From assembly GCA_020631735.1 (NCBI GenBank), contig CM036160.1, forward strand, positions 110,838,680 through 110,902,679: a stretch of DNA of 64,000 nucleotides. Reading direction: 5' to 3'. Shown piece after piece: positions 46,311 through 59,080 of this stretch (within the stretch, counting starts at the first letter, position 1; each line of letters begins with the position of its first letter). The stretch comes from Saccharum officinarum (taxonomy: Eukaryota > Streptophyta > Magnoliopsida > Poales > Poaceae). Below the pieces are notes generated by a model. That model had not been told where the DNA came from. It worked only from the letters and a program-made list of their open reading frames with translations, and did no database searches. The position numbers and the translations under genes were made by a program.

Positions 46311-46484
46311 TCAACCATTGTATACCAACGACGCACGTCACGACCGACACGACCAACCACAGGATGGAATAAACGAAAAAAAAGTTTCCTTCGATGGTCA
46401 ACCATTGTGCACCAACGACGCATGTCACGACCCACACGACCAACCACAGGATGGAATAAACGAAAAAAAGTTTCCTTCGATTTT
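46311..46484. repeat. 87-bp tandem duplication (two units)
   Basis: Units 46311-46397 and 46398-46484 each start TCAACCATTGT and end TTTCCTTCGAT, with a few substitutions and a 1-bp poly(A) difference. Being close to a multiple of three, it gives a repeated hydrophobic peptide in a minus-strand open frame, which I do not regard as a gene. Confidence 0.9.
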
Positions 46485-48175
46485 TTTTCCTTCTTCGCGC
46501 CTCACGCGCTCCGGCCGTTCCGATCCTGCACGCCGCCTGCTCGTGTGCTCCGTGCCACCTGCACGCCACCGCAGGACCCACCGCCTGCCCCGATGCTTCA
46601 GCCTCGCCGTCCTGGCCAGCCAAGACTACCCGCGCCGCACTTCGCCCGTTACTGTTCTGCCCAGCGCAGACCTGCGCTGCCGCTAGAGCCCCGCAGGAGT
46701 GTTTGCAACGCCGCGCCTTGCGCCTCACGTCACGCAGGAGTGCCCCCGGAACCCTGCAGGAGCGTCGCGAGTGTTGAAGCGTCGCGCCGGCCCCACACCC
46801 TAACGCTCCGTTGTCGAAGCCCGCTGCTATTCGCCGCACCAGAAGCCGCTCCAACAAGCCGCCGTTTGAGCTTGGCCAAGTCACCGGCGAGGCGACACAC
46901 AATGTGGCTGCGGTGGGCACAGGAGGTCGGGGGAACCACTCGGGCAAGCTGTCGGCCTGTCGCCCAAGACCAATCCGCCTCGCCACTGCCGCTCCGGATC
47001 TGGGCGGCTGATTTTCTCCGGCGATGGCAGCAGCGTGGGAGAGCAGCGGAGGAGGGAGCTACGATGGGAACACCGCGAGCCAGCAAAATCTCTTCGCAAG
47101 GAAGTGGGGAATGTAACGCGGGCAACATGTTCGACAAAATGTCCACGAAGAGGCTCATGCTGTGTCTCCATGCTAGCAAACCTCAAAAGCGTGTGATTGC
47201 TCTGTCAACATCTACACTGTCTTCTACTCCGTACGTCATAAAAGTTGTATTTTCCTTTCCTTCATCGTTTGTTTGCATGTGCTAAGGCCAGGACGACCTA
47301 TTCTGTTCACCTAACCATGTGCAACAACATAATTTTGATCTTTCTCAGTAGCATGTGTAACTTAGATTCAATGTCTCCATGTCCAAATCGAGTGTATTTC
47401 AAGAGTTCAGCACTTGGTCAAAATTGATTTGGTTGTCATTTTCCTTATTTTTGCAACTGAAACAAATAGATGTTCTGCTCTTGAGAAACAGCAATCATGT
47501 GAGATATATGTTCTGATTGAATTTCAAAAGGAAGTAGTTATCTGACTGAATTTATTTCATGAGAAATTTGGGAATTGTATCGACAAAGTAGGCGCGAGCC
47601 AGGTGATTTAAAAAAAAATTGACCGATTGTAATGAGTTGTTGTGCCAGCAGTAGATTAAGGTTAGTTGTTGATTCACTATTTTTTCCTAGCTGATGGATA
47701 AGTAAGAAGAGATGAGAATGCAACACCCTTTTTGGACAGTGAGAGGGGAATGAGTCTATGTCACACATGCTTCAGCACATGGTCCTCTATGAAGCTAAAC
47801 GGGTGATAAGAGGATGATATGCTGCTGGTGAACTGGTGACCTATACTACTACAGCCACATCAAGTATTTTTGTGTTGTTTCGGATGTTTTCTTTCTTACT
47901 GCAGGTGTAAGGGTCGAATAATGCCTCTTTTAGTTTTGTTGCATTGTTCCAATCATCAGGACAATGGTTAAATTTGTATTCTGTTGGTACAGCAGGGCTA
48001 GCATGCTTGGAGCCTTCAAAAATCACTGCACAATCCAAAGTATTTTTGTGGCTCGAATAACGGTGTCAAATATCATATGATCTATATATGCTTTGCAGAC
48101 GCATATATTATTTTTTGGTTGGTTGAATTGTGTTTCTAGATCACACCATAGCATTAGCACGTGCCAATATACTAG
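46485..48175. other. GC-rich block and AT-rich tail ending in a Helitron-like 3' terminus
   Basis: 46485-47280 is GC-rich with long but low-complexity open frames on both strands. 47285-48120 is ordinary AT-rich sequence. At 48150-48175 AGCACGTGCC then AATATACTAG followed by T resembles a grass Helitron 3' end (short GC hairpin, then CTAG|T). The 5' end was not found. A Helitron carrying captured GC-rich exon sequence is one reading. Confidence 0.35.
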
Positions 48176-48446
48176 TTTTTAATAATTAGCCCTGACTGCT
48201 GTCATCGACTGGCAATGCAAGAATGATTCTCCGTACGTGGTATTTGTACACGTACGCGTGTACCAACTCCGCTACGTACTAGCGGCCGTTTGTGTTAGTG
48301 TCGTTACCGTTCGTCTTCGCGTAATTTAATCCAGCCTGTACGTGTGCTTTGCATATTGCCGCATGCCATGTGCCTTTAGATACGGCAATGTCGTCGCCGC
48401 CGCGCGTGCACGTGGAGATATGCAAAAATTTTTGTTCAATTAGTAA

Positions 48447-48783
48447 GGCGTGTTTAGATCAAAAACTTTTTATGAAAAACTACAGTAACGAATCTTGTGG
48501 CACAAGGAGCATTAAACATAGACGAAAAAAAACTAATTGCACAGTTTGGTTGGAAATCGCGAGACGAACGTTTTGAGCCTAATTAATCTGTAATTTGACA
48601 CTAAAGTGCTACAGTAACAAATATGCTAATGACGGATTACTTAGGCTTAATAAATTCGTCTCGCGGTTTCGAGGCAAGTTATATAATTAGTTTTTTTATT
48701 AGTATCCGAAAACCCCTTCTGACATCGCACGGAATATCCGATGTGACATTTTCCCAAAAACTTTTCACCCAACTAAACCCACC
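48447..48783. mobile_element. Grass MITE, same family as 23600-23940
   Basis: Shares CGAGACGAACGTTTTGAGCC, TTAATAAATTCGTCTCGCGG and ATTAGTATCCGAAAACCCC with the MITE in the duplicated region. Ends GGCGTGTTTAG / CTAAACCCACCC form an imperfect inverted repeat; TAA/TTA beside each end is compatible with a 3-bp target site. Confidence 0.7.
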
Positions 48784-48911
48784 CTTAATTATATTTTGTG
48801 CGGGCGAAAAGGTCGAGTTAGGTTAGTTGTTTCCGTACGTGCATCTATTACTAGCTCTTTGTTGTATCTAACTAGCAGAGGTTATTATTAGGGGTTCTCA
48901 TCCCCATCCAG

Positions 48912-49046
48912 GCCTTGTTTGGATGCATGTGTGTTTACTTCAATCCACATGTGTTGAAGTGGAATGGAATGAAATTTAGTTCAATTCTACTTCAATCCAC
49001 TTCAATACATGTGGATTGATATAAATACATGCGCATCCAAACAAGA
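48912..49046. mobile_element. Fold-back MITE, ~135 bp
   Basis: A perfect 13-bp inverted repeat, CTTGTTTGGATGC (48914-48926) and GCATCCAAACAAG (49033-49045), with further symmetry inside (CCACATGTGTTGAAGTGG against CCACTTCAATACATGTGG). The transcript could fold into a long hairpin. Confidence 0.75.
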
Positions 49047-49131
49047 TTCTATGGAGCTCAACTCATTTGTAGCTCTAGCAGTGAACCAATAAAATACCAC
49101 TTGCAGTGTTGTCGTGTAGGGATATACAATG

Positions 49132-49151
49132 TATATATATATATATATATA
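49132..49151. repeat. (TA)10 microsatellite
   Basis: Uninterrupted TA dinucleotides, 20 bp. Confidence 0.9.
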
Positions 49152-49758
49152 CCTCCGTCTTTGATTCAGGGGCGCGTTAATTAGGTCTGGAAAAGGTTTC
49201 TGAATTTACAAGCGCGTAAGGAAGTATAATAATGGGGCCAAGCTAGTTAGCATTTTTGCTAATGTGGAGGAGAGAGAAGAGAGTTTTGCTCTTATTGAAG
49301 CACCAAGCTGGGTTCGGAAACATATATGCATCCGTGGGCCCAAACAATATTGTATGTGACGAGGAGTAAGAAAGAGAAAATAAGACATAGTACCACATAA
49401 TAATGAAAAACTTTTTTATAGAAAAAATCGGACAAAACTATTGTTTTTTTCGGAGAGAGTGGTAAATGTAATTTCAACTAACATTAGTTTGGTTAGAAAT
49501 CACAATCTGATGCGTACTCCTACATAGATTGCTGGACTGTGCACAAGCTAGCATGATATATTGTGCTAGACGTTTTAATTTGTAGCTCCGGTATTAGTTC
49601 CTGCTACGCTAGTAGCTTGGCGTTTTACTTAACTCGGAGCTCCTATCTAGCTAGCTAGCTACGTAGTAAGCAGTAATAATGGATGCACCTAATAATTAAT
49701 TAAGGGAACTAACCTAGCTAGCTTAGCTCTGCCTCCCGCCCGCGCACCAAATTGATTC

Positions 49759-50117
49759 GGGGGCCTTTTGGATCCTTTATTTCGAAGCTATTGAAATCTA
49801 CATAATGATCAGACTATTTACCTTATAATTTAACATTCTACAGCCTTTTCAAACTCACAAATAACTCTATCTCAAATTCATAGGATAAGAAATAGAAATA
49901 GATTCTATAGATCATTGTGCTATAATTCTATTCTCCAACTTATAGCACACCTTTTAACTCACTTTCCTACAATAAAAATGCAACATATAAGTATGTCACT
50001 TGTATGCCTAACAATAAATATATAAATATATTTCATATACAACTATATTAACTTAATTAATTTATACTTAAATTATAATTATTAGAATAAATTCAATAAC
50101 AAGATCTAAACGGGCCC
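49759..50117. mobile_element. MITE-like TIR element, copy 2
   Basis: Counterpart of 4-363, with the same GGGGGCC...GGATC and GATCTAAACGGGCCC ends and a few substitutions. Confidence 0.5.
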
Positions 50118-50148
50118 TTATTAATTTGCACCATCCGTGTGCACGAGC

Positions 50149-50154
50149 CACGTG
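50149..50154. promoter_or_regulatory. G-box (CACGTG), copy 2
   Basis: Counterpart of 395-400, still about 1.3 kb upstream of the BLE2-like start codon because no Tekay insertion intervenes. Confidence 0.35.
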
Positions 50155-50188
50155 GCAACGAGGATCTAAAGGCACATGCATGGCATGC

Positions 50189-50193
50189 AAAAG
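50189..50193. other. Empty Tekay insertion site
   Basis: A single AAAAG between GGCATGC and CACGTACACAG. The same flanks in copy 1 are separated by the Tekay element with AAAAG on both sides. This defines the pre-insertion state. Confidence 0.95.
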
Positions 50194-50544
50194 CACGTAC
50201 ACAGAATTATAATGCGACGAAGGCGAACGACAGCACTGACAAACGGGTCAACACCATAGTTTGGTACATACATATACTACTAAATGATTTTTTTATTAAA
50301 ACGTAGCTAAGTGGGATCTTGTTTTATAAATTTAATTGTGTGAAAATAGATCTTAAAATAATACTCCTCCCTTCATCTTGAAATATAATGAATCAATACA
50401 TTTTTGTTCTAAGTCAAACTATAATAACTTTGGCCTATATAGGTGTGTTTGGTTGGGTGGATCGATCACTAGGCGCTAGTTTTCCTTTTTTTTCTTTAGG
50501 AAAACTAGGCGCTAGCTATATAGGAGTAGTACTTGGCCTATATA

Positions 50545-51289
50545 AGTGTGTTTGGTTGGGTGTCTAATTTTAGCCCGGTTCTCTAGAGCCAAGATGGGCT
50601 TGTTTGGTTGCTTGGAGCATGCAGCGGAGGCCTCAGAGGCGGTGGCCGTCCTCCCCGTCATCCTCGTCGTCAGTGGTGTCCGCCCCTGCTCATCGTCAAT
50701 GGCGGTGGGCTGGTGGCTAGCGCGGCAGAGTGCGGAGGTGGGCCGTGCAGAAGAGGGTCGCGGCGGCGGCAAAGCGACAGTGGTGTGCCAGGGTGGCAGG
50801 GGCGCGGCCTGGCCTCGCGCGGCTAGGGGCATAAGGAGCGGCGGCGGGGTCACCTAGCACGCAGACGATGACAAGCTCTCACTGACCTTGGCACGTAGAC
50901 GACAAGCTCTCACGAGAACGACGATGGAGCTCTGACGAGGACGGTTGGGGGGGGTCTCACAAGGACGACCGTGGAGCTATCCGCGCCAACACACCGCCAC
51001 TGGGCTGCGTCACCACCGCTGGCGTGCCGTGCTGTTCGATCTGCCGGAGCTACGTCACCACCGCACAACACATGTTCGATGAAATGCCTCAAAGGGGTAA
51101 CTTTTACCGGCTGAAAGAGGAGGTGATTCTATTCGAGCAAAACCAGCTAACCAAACACACCAAAACTTAGTCAGGCTTAAGGAAACACTCCACCTAAACA
51201 AGTGATTGTTGGCTTGTGTCAACCTGGCTAAATCTAGCCTGGCTCAGAAAGCTTGCTAGGCTTCGAATTAAACGGGAACCAAACACACC
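50545..51289. mobile_element. Terminal-inverted-repeat element upstream of BLE2-like gene, copy 2 (short form)
   Basis: Ends AGTGTGTTTGGTT and AACCAAACACACC (one mismatch). Lacks ~253 bp present at about 12679-12931 in copy 1; the junction falls at TTGGA|GCATGC, where TGGA also borders the copy 1 segment, suggesting a microhomology deletion. Confidence 0.55.
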
Positions 51290-51474
51290 CTGTGTATTGC
51301 CCGGTACCAGTACCACTCACTGTACCAGTACTGCCACAGGGAAACAGGCCGGAGTAGTGCAACTAGCGATCGGAAGACACTTACATACGCAACACACAAA
51401 GCCAGCCCGCCGGTCGTCAGCGCCGATCCACTCCGGCTGGCCGGGCGCCGACCGAAGCTAAGCATTGGGCGGCG

Positions 51475-54400
51475 ATGGAGGAGGGCGGGAGCAGCTCATC
51501 TGGAGGACGCGGCCGGGTTGCCGCAACGGCCATCACATCGTCACCAGAGAAGAAGGTCAACCGTTTCGTTCGCGCCGTCGCGCTGATCGAAAAGCTGGGC
51601 AACGCGCTCGGCTACCCGACGGTGCTCGGCCAAGGCCAAGGCAGCGACTTTTGTTATGCGGTTCTCATCGTTTCTCTCGAAGCCCTAAGGTAAGCATGAC
51701 CTACACTACAGTAGATCTCTTGTATAAAATGTTTGTCCAATAAACGTTAAAATCAAAAGAAGGCATGCATAAGTGTATATGACCTTTTGGCACTAACATT
51801 AAATTAGAAGAGTATCGATTTCCAGCGGAGAAGGCTTCATGCGAAATACAATAAACGAAGTATATTCAGTGGTGTATATTAAACAAGAATTGGAGCACAT
51901 GAGCATTCCATTGAAAACTAAAAAGGCAAAAACATAACTGTTCAAATACAATCCGTTGAAAACTGATGAAAAGGTAAAAACATAGCCGTTTAAAAATATA
52001 TTCCATAGAAAGCTGAGCATAGAGCACATAACTTCAGCAAAATTCATAGCAAACCAGACCATTCCAAGCCGCCCCACCTCGTGCAGGGAGGTCGTTACCA
52101 AACTTGTCAATTGGATCTACATTATATTGCACAGCAGTGAGTACGTCGTCACCACCGATCGACACCAGGCCAGTTCAGTCTTTTTATTATTATTATAGGT
52201 GTAGTATAAAGGTGTAGTATACCAGTAGTAGTATAGCCACGTGGGTACCGTACATCGGAGTAATAATTCATGCAAACATTTGGATTTTAATTAATTCAAG
52301 TTTCCACACGACTCATGGGTATGTTTTCTGAAATTTAAAGGTAACTTTTGCAACACACACGTAGTTCATTTAGATGTGATGAAATTCCAGTGAAAGAGAA
52401 TAAATACGTTTAAAACACCATAAAGCATATTATCTTTTAAGAACATACAATTAAATTAATTTCATATCCAAACATAATAAATAAAACTTATATTACATTT
52501 TCAGCTAAGAAATATAAAGTTAATTTGTCATACTGAATCTTGTTATGGACGAGCAAATTGATTGTAAGCATGTGCTCTCATATGAACACCAAATAAAGGA
52601 AGTTGTTACATCAATTTGATTTCTTGATGAAACTTTTTTGGGCATTTTATATATATGCAAATTTTAAGTAATTCCAGTTGGCATAAATACTTTTAATTCC
52701 TGAAGCCCCATTGCCAAAAATTATAATGAAATTATTTATGAAAGAAAACATAAGGAATAAACTTTCATCTTTTCAGTCATGAAAAAAAGGTAGAGTTAAC
52801 ACCGAAGTAGAAGAGTATTAGACACTTTCTTTCCTCTAACTTTGAACTATATACATACATAGATGAATAAGAGGCTCTTATTTTACAAGTGTATTTATTT
52901 ATAGCTTATTACATATTGAGGGATAGTGTCGGCGTGGGTTTGAGTCCAAACATTGCCATATTTTCTTCTTATTCTTCTTCTTCAAATTTTTCTCCTGCTT
53001 TTTATTTAGCAAACCATTTTTTTTTCTCCTGCTGTGCTTTGTTGGCTAAGAGCCGACCTGGGCCGAAGGTGGAGTGTTGAGGCCTGCTATCTGGTCTAGC
53101 CAGGAGGGAGGAATGGGCCAGAGAAATTCAGCCCAAGCTAAGACGCGGCGAGTGAAAGAAGATTCTCTCTGATTTGTTTTTTGGAATTCAAATTTAATTA
53201 ACTTTCCTTTGAAACTTGATCCAAAAATATTGAAAAAATCACAATAAATATGTGGTTTTAAAAGATTGTATACAATATTTGGATATTTTTAGATCATTAC
53301 ATTTGGCAAAATAATTTATTATATATACAAGGTGGGTTATATATATGCATATTAGCATATGAAAAAACGAAGAAAAATCACAGCTCTTTATATAATAAAT
53401 ATTTCACTATTATTATGTTGGTTTTAAAATATGTCCTTTTAAGAATTATTTGCATTAAACAAATTAAACAAGAACCATTGTGACTATATGCACATTTTTA
53501 TATACGCACGTAGGATGCCATTATTGTATTTTCCTTTAGACTAGTGAGCCATGCTTGATTTATTCACGTCCAAAATTTTTTTCAGGAGTCATTTTGTATA
53601 AACAATGACTCTTTTATATATGTGATTTTTATTTTCGGCTGTAGAAATATGGCACTGCTAGATATGAAAATCACTACTCTATCAGGATAGTATTATCTAG
53701 CTATCCTGTAGTGGCAATTCCGTATTGCCTATGGCAATTAAACAATTGTGACAGACAAACAATATTGTTATAAAAATCATGACAAATAAATTGAATACAC
53801 TGCAAAGGCATATTCCATGGAGAAAACGTTGTTAATGAATTTTTTCTATAACAATGATCGAAGTTAAAAAAATGTATAACTTAGGACGATACTAAAACAT
53901 ATTACATTTGGGAACGGAGGGGATAGAAAACAAGGAAGCATGTTTGTTTTTTCTTGTTTGTTTTGTTGGTCTCATGCTGCTGCGTCTTTTTTTTAATAAT
54001 TAAATTACATTTATTTTCAGGATGTTCAATCGTGAGAACAGTATGGATTACCAACTATTCTTTCGCAGCAGAGGTTCCATTAGGCATCTTGGGTGGAATG
54101 GCCTAATCGTCGTGGCGTGGCTTTCAAATGTTTTGGTGATGTTTTCTTATCTCTTGCCTGCTCCCACTGCATCGGCGGCATCTGCAATTAGGCTTCGAAA
54201 ACTCCTTCAAGTACTGGGCATTTTCGTGCTATTATTGACTGCTGTGATTAGCAAATTCCTGTCTCCCGGAGCTCTCAGATTGCTGCCTGTAACGGTACGG
54301 CGTTTCATTTCCCTCACCAGTCCTCTGGCAGCAGTTTTATTACTGGTCCCGTCACTAGTGAAGGCCACCTCCACAAAGCAATCACACATGGTAGCCAACT

Positions 54401-55721
54401 GGGTCATGTTCACACTGTTACTTATAGCTGTGCTTGTCCTTACGGTCAGTAGGCTACATTTTCCAAGTATTATCAAACTACTAGATACTGGTCTGGGAAG
54501 CAAACACGTATTCTGGCGTCGACTAATTCTGAATGTCTGCATGTTTGCTGAACTCATGATGTTGGTGTTCATCCATGATAGCCTCTCACTCATCGGATTG
54601 TCATGGCCCTTTTCCAAGTATATGCTCTATCGTCTGTGTTATTTGGCAATTTACTAATGCCAACAGCAGTTATGAGAGTCGTGCTCGCACTGTGCCGCCT
54701 TGTACCACATGACTACAACAGCAGCAGTGCGGAGGAGCAGCAAGAGAGCAGGATCAACCTCGAACCATCTCTCGATATCTTTTACACTATGGTGCTCTGT
54801 CAAGGAATAATCCACATTGTATCCTGCACGCTAGAGATGTTCTCGTTCATCCCTCGGAGCTCTCTTGCCCGTCAGGGTGGATTCAGAGGACACCGAGGAA
54901 GTGAATCAGCCAATCTGTACTACGAATATGCTCGGGAGAAATGCATGGAGATGCATGTTGTTGCTCGGAAGCAGATAAGCCTCGACAGCTTTGTCATTCA
55001 ATCCATAAGTTCAGACTCACCGAAACTACAGTTCCATGGGGTTTGGATGATACACAATCTTCTGCGCAAGGAGCCATCCAGGACACAGCTCCTTTCAAAG
55101 CTCCACAGAGATGCAAACGCAACAGCTAGATTGATCAACATGCTAGAGTGGAGAAGCCCAGAGGACGCGACCATCAGATTATTCGCCGCAAAGGTCACTG
55201 CTAGTGCTATGCTTGCCGGGACGCTCCGGATCATCTCAATCCCCGGGGCCATGCAAGCATTCTCTGCCCTTCTGGATGCTGATAGTGATGGAATTGAGAC
55301 TGAGAGTGGAGAACCCGAGGATAGTCTTCCCGCGCTGGCACTGTCAATTTTTGACAGTTTGGCCAGTGACAATAGCTATTATTTTCACAGCAATTGCCTA
55401 AAGATCAGCAAAGAAGCGGATGATCTTATCCCAAAGATAGTGCAGTTTACCTACTACAAAGACGATGGCAATGGCACGCGAGAGCAGAACATCAATGAGG
55501 CGGCTACGGCGGCTGTGCAAAGGAGATTTTTGATGGGCTCAGCACTCCAGCTGCTAGGTAAGCTCTCAAGCGTCGGTGGGAAGATTGGTACGCGGCTAAG
55601 GCACGAGCTCATGGAACATCCGACCCTACAGATGAATCTTGCAGCGATCTTGGACGACAGGTTCAGCAGCCAAGAAGCAAGGAAGCTAGCAATAGCTGTC
55701 CTAAGAAACCTTGCCATGTAG
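51475..55721 (+). pseudogene. BLE2-like multi-span membrane / ARM-like protein gene, copy 2 (frame-disrupted)
   Basis: Exon 1 51475-51689 and exon 2 54021-55721, with the same donor and acceptor as copy 1 and a 2.33-kb intron. The start of exon 2 is intact here (MFNRENSMDYQLFFRSRG continues into the membrane spans), showing the ancestral frame that copy 1 has lost. Lesions here are an in-frame 42-bp deletion in exon 1, removing 14 residues of the hydrophobic GALVFTWATVVLLGG segment, and an extra CT within CTCTCA near 54583-54586, which shifts frame in the fifth span and stops at 54655-54657. After that the original frame is open again to 55721 with no 8-bp insertion. As it stands, a full-length product is not made. 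Assembly error at the small indels is possible. Confidence 0.7.
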
Positions 55722-55755
55722 TTGTCCTTCCATATATGTACTTGTCATGTTTTCT

Positions 55756-55761
55756 AATAAA
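55756..55761 (+). terminator. Polyadenylation signal of BLE2-like gene, copy 2
   Basis: AATAAA 35 nt after the stop, as in copy 1. Confidence 0.55.
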
Positions 55762-57608
55762 GATATGTCCACAAGCAACAAGTATATAAGTAAGAAATAA
55801 GGTTTATGCCACCCATCCTTTATGAAGTCAAGTTTATAGTTTGGTATGATTTTACTTTTCTTTTCGTGTGTGGCATTTTAAAACACAACAAACTCATAGG
55901 AAGATTGAGCAGCAAACCATGGAAGAGAGAGAGGAGGAGGCAGGGCAGGGCAGGGTCGTGCGACTGTATAGCCCGCAGCGTACCCTTGTTCGGCCTCAGC
56001 CGCGTCTCGCCCACCCACTAATCCCGCTCTCGCCACGACGTGCCCACCTCCTTTCTAGTCGCTGCCGACCTGGCGCTGGCGGCGGCGCCTACCTCCAGTC
56101 CCAGGCTCCCACACGGACGGCCACGTGCCATGCCGCCTCGCCAACACGATGTTCCGCCGGTGGCTGCACGTCACGGTCAACGGGGTCACCTGTATGTGTA
56201 TCTGCGTTCTGTTAGATCGAGATCAACACAAATGATGATCTAGCCTAGTCAAAAGATCACATCATGATCATGAAACACGGACCTTGGGGTTCCGCCATCG
56301 GTGGGGTAGGGATGTGAGGACGGTACTGTTTGGTGGTGTAGCGTCGACCTTCAGGGCGCCAGCGGCACTGGTCAATCACCTTGGCCGGTGCCAGAGTCAG
56401 AGAAGAAGGGCGGCGGCCTTCGGGTCGATCCAGCTCCCTGTTAGGATCGAAAAGTATCGGGGTGGGCTATTTCTCAGTTGTGCGTTGGCCAAAGGAGAAG
56501 CCGGGCCACCCCTTTTAATATGGCGCTGCTCGACTCAGGGCCGTAACCATTGGTTGGTTTGGGTGCTACAGATCGTCGCGCGTGTGGAGTTTCCACCGAC
56601 TAACTCGGTCAGGGGAAACGGTCCACCGACTAACTCGGCCAGGGGAAACGGTCTTTGACCCTGTACCCCTTCGTAACGGCTCGAGCCAGAGATCAATTAA
56701 TTCCAACACGTTCCATCCCCCGCTCGCCTGGCACCTGGCGCGACGTTGGTTCGTCCGTGCTCGCCTTCGGTGCCTCGCTGTGCATCTGCTGCATGCCGAC
56801 CACGAACCCGTCCTACGTGTCTTCTTCTTGATGCAAGGTATCTCCGATGCAAGCCATCAGGGTGCCGGTGACCATTCTGCCGGTGTTGCAGCGAGCGCTG
56901 CGTAGGTAGTTGTCGTCGCCGGCGATCTTCACTCGGCCTCTGCCTCTATCGTTCTCTTCTCTTGTTCTAGATAAAGTGCTCGGATGGTACAAAGGCCGGT
57001 ACAGAGAGGCCTGCATGCCGCTACTGTCATTCTCCTATTCTCGTTTTTAGAGCAAAGTGCGGATAATGTGTCAGGAGCGAAGGTAAATGTACGAGATAGG
57101 AAGAACTGTTCAGAGACTGTTCTCAAAGAATATGCCCTTTGAGAGTAAATTTAACTGTCTCATTTCCCGAAGACCGTCAGAAGATACAAAAGTAAGTCTC
57201 ATTTGCCGTGTCATGTGCATATAGTTCACTATCTTGCAGTGTTTTATTTTCTTCCCGGCTGTCTTCAATACTGAAGGTACAAGTTTCACGGGTATGAGTT
57301 GGGGAGTGCTTCCAGGCCTCATGTTGTAATATACTAAAATTCATTATTATATTTCTTCATAATGCACAGTTGTCCTGTTATCTCAGGAAAAGAAAAACAT
57401 CTACATATAGTGGGACATCATTTTGCTGCATTAACAGGGTGTGATGGAAAATACCATGGGAACATGACTAGTGGTGTTTAGGTCATTTTTCAAGTTTTCG
57501 CAATGATGGTGTCATTTCTCAACTGCACAGTTTCATGTAACTGTATTTGATTATTAGTTGCAGTATTTATGCTCAATTTTCTGCAACTGCATACTCTTGT
57601 ATTGGCAG

Positions 57609-57907
57609 AAAATACTTGTACAGTTCTGGGAAAGGATATGCCCAGCTGCATGCAGCCTCCTCAGGCTGGCTCCCTTGCACAGTTTCTCCGAACCTTCAAA
57701 ACCCAGCCGCCATCTCTGCCACCAATGCCAACACTGAATTCTTCAAGCGTGGAGGAGCCACCTCTTCCTACCGTTGCGTCAAGAGGTGTATCTGATGGTA
57801 GTTCCTCAGGGGGCACCAGAACTCCTGGCACACCTTCTGATGCTCACACGGCTACTATGAGTGCTGGCATGCTACTTGTGATGGTTTTCACAGCCCTGCT
57901 GATCTGA
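57609..57907 (+). pseudogene. Orphan GDPDL/SHV3-like last exon, copy 2
   Basis: Counterpart of 20270-20568 with the same acceptor, open frame, VEEPPLPTVA phrase and hydrophobic GPI-signal-like end. One visible change replaces Leu-Tyr (CTTTAT) with Leu-Asn (CTGAAT). The frame is unbroken but upstream exons are missing here too. Confidence 0.6.
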
Positions 57908-59080
57908 GAAGACACATGAGACTGTATAGTAGACGACTGAAGCTAATCTATCTCCCTTCGATTCGGGCAAGCTTTGACTGGTGATCTGGTACTAGCACAC
58001 ACTTGTTTTCTTGTTGGACTTTGTTGTAGTACTTCTAAATAAGCGTGAGTCGTTCATTTAATAGGTCGAATTGTCGGAAGGCTACGATCACTTATTACTT
58101 CCCAAATATACGTTTATTTAATTACTTATTTTGGAAAATAGGATTAATAAAGGAAGTTTTAGATATAAAAATATTTTTCTAGATCTAATTGATGCTTTTA
58201 AATTTTTTTTCTAGATTTGATCGATGCATGTGTGATCTATTAGATGTAGCAATTTAATTATTTAGGGCCCCTTTCAATGCATGAATTTCACATGAATTTT
58301 ACGGGAATTTTACAGGAACCAGTTCACTTTCGTAGGAAAAATTGCAGCAAACAGGAATTTTTCCCGCAATCCAAAGGGAGGCTTAATATTTTCAAAAATA
58401 GGATAAATATAAGAGAATTTTTAGATATAAAAATCTTTTTTTTCTAGATCTGATTGATACATGTGGATGTAGTAAATCTTTTTATTTTAGCTTTGGATAT
58501 AACAAAATTTAATTCGCATAAACTATCTTTTTTTTATGTAAGTCACCCATGCTGCACATAGGTGCCCAACGTGCGTATGTGCCGAGTGCAACGAACATAA
58601 AACTTTACTAGATGCGTACATGAAATTTTACCTGGGCACTTTACGTGCTCGGTATGTGTTTTTTTAAGATAAAGAAATATAAGAACGGAAGTGCTAGCAC
58701 CCGGACGTCCTCTAAAACAGTTGCAACATATCTCTAAAACATTTGAAACGCTTGAAATATATGCCTGCAACGTGCATTTTCAAGCGCAACATCTACTTGT
58801 TGCTTGGACAAATGGAGGCGTCGAAGCGAAGCTCGATGCCGCGGAGCAGGCCCGTACATTAGCAGGTGCATAGTGTGCGACTGTTCGGGGCCTTCAAAAT
58901 TATAGAGCCTCCAAATTTTTCACATGACACTAAGTAGTAAGTACGTTGCAATTAATTAACAGCCGGGCCTGTAATCAATAATTTAATTGGAGTTGGCCCA
59001 ACGTAAGGCCCATGGCTATCCGCCATGCCTAGCCCACCAGACTGCTTGGGTGACTCCTTGGCTTCCCCATACAAAACAGG

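Noticed and set aside
46225..46986. 253-codon minus-strand open frame with repeated hydrophobic segments
   Set aside because: The repeated hydrophobic part is just the translation of the 87-bp tandem duplication, and the rest is low-complexity Arg/Ala/Gly from GC-rich DNA. No domain, no splice context.
46407..47285. 292-codon plus-strand open frame
   Set aside because: Overlaps the frame above on the other strand; Arg/Pro/Ala-rich composition is expected from stop-poor GC-rich DNA, and no recognisable motif is present.
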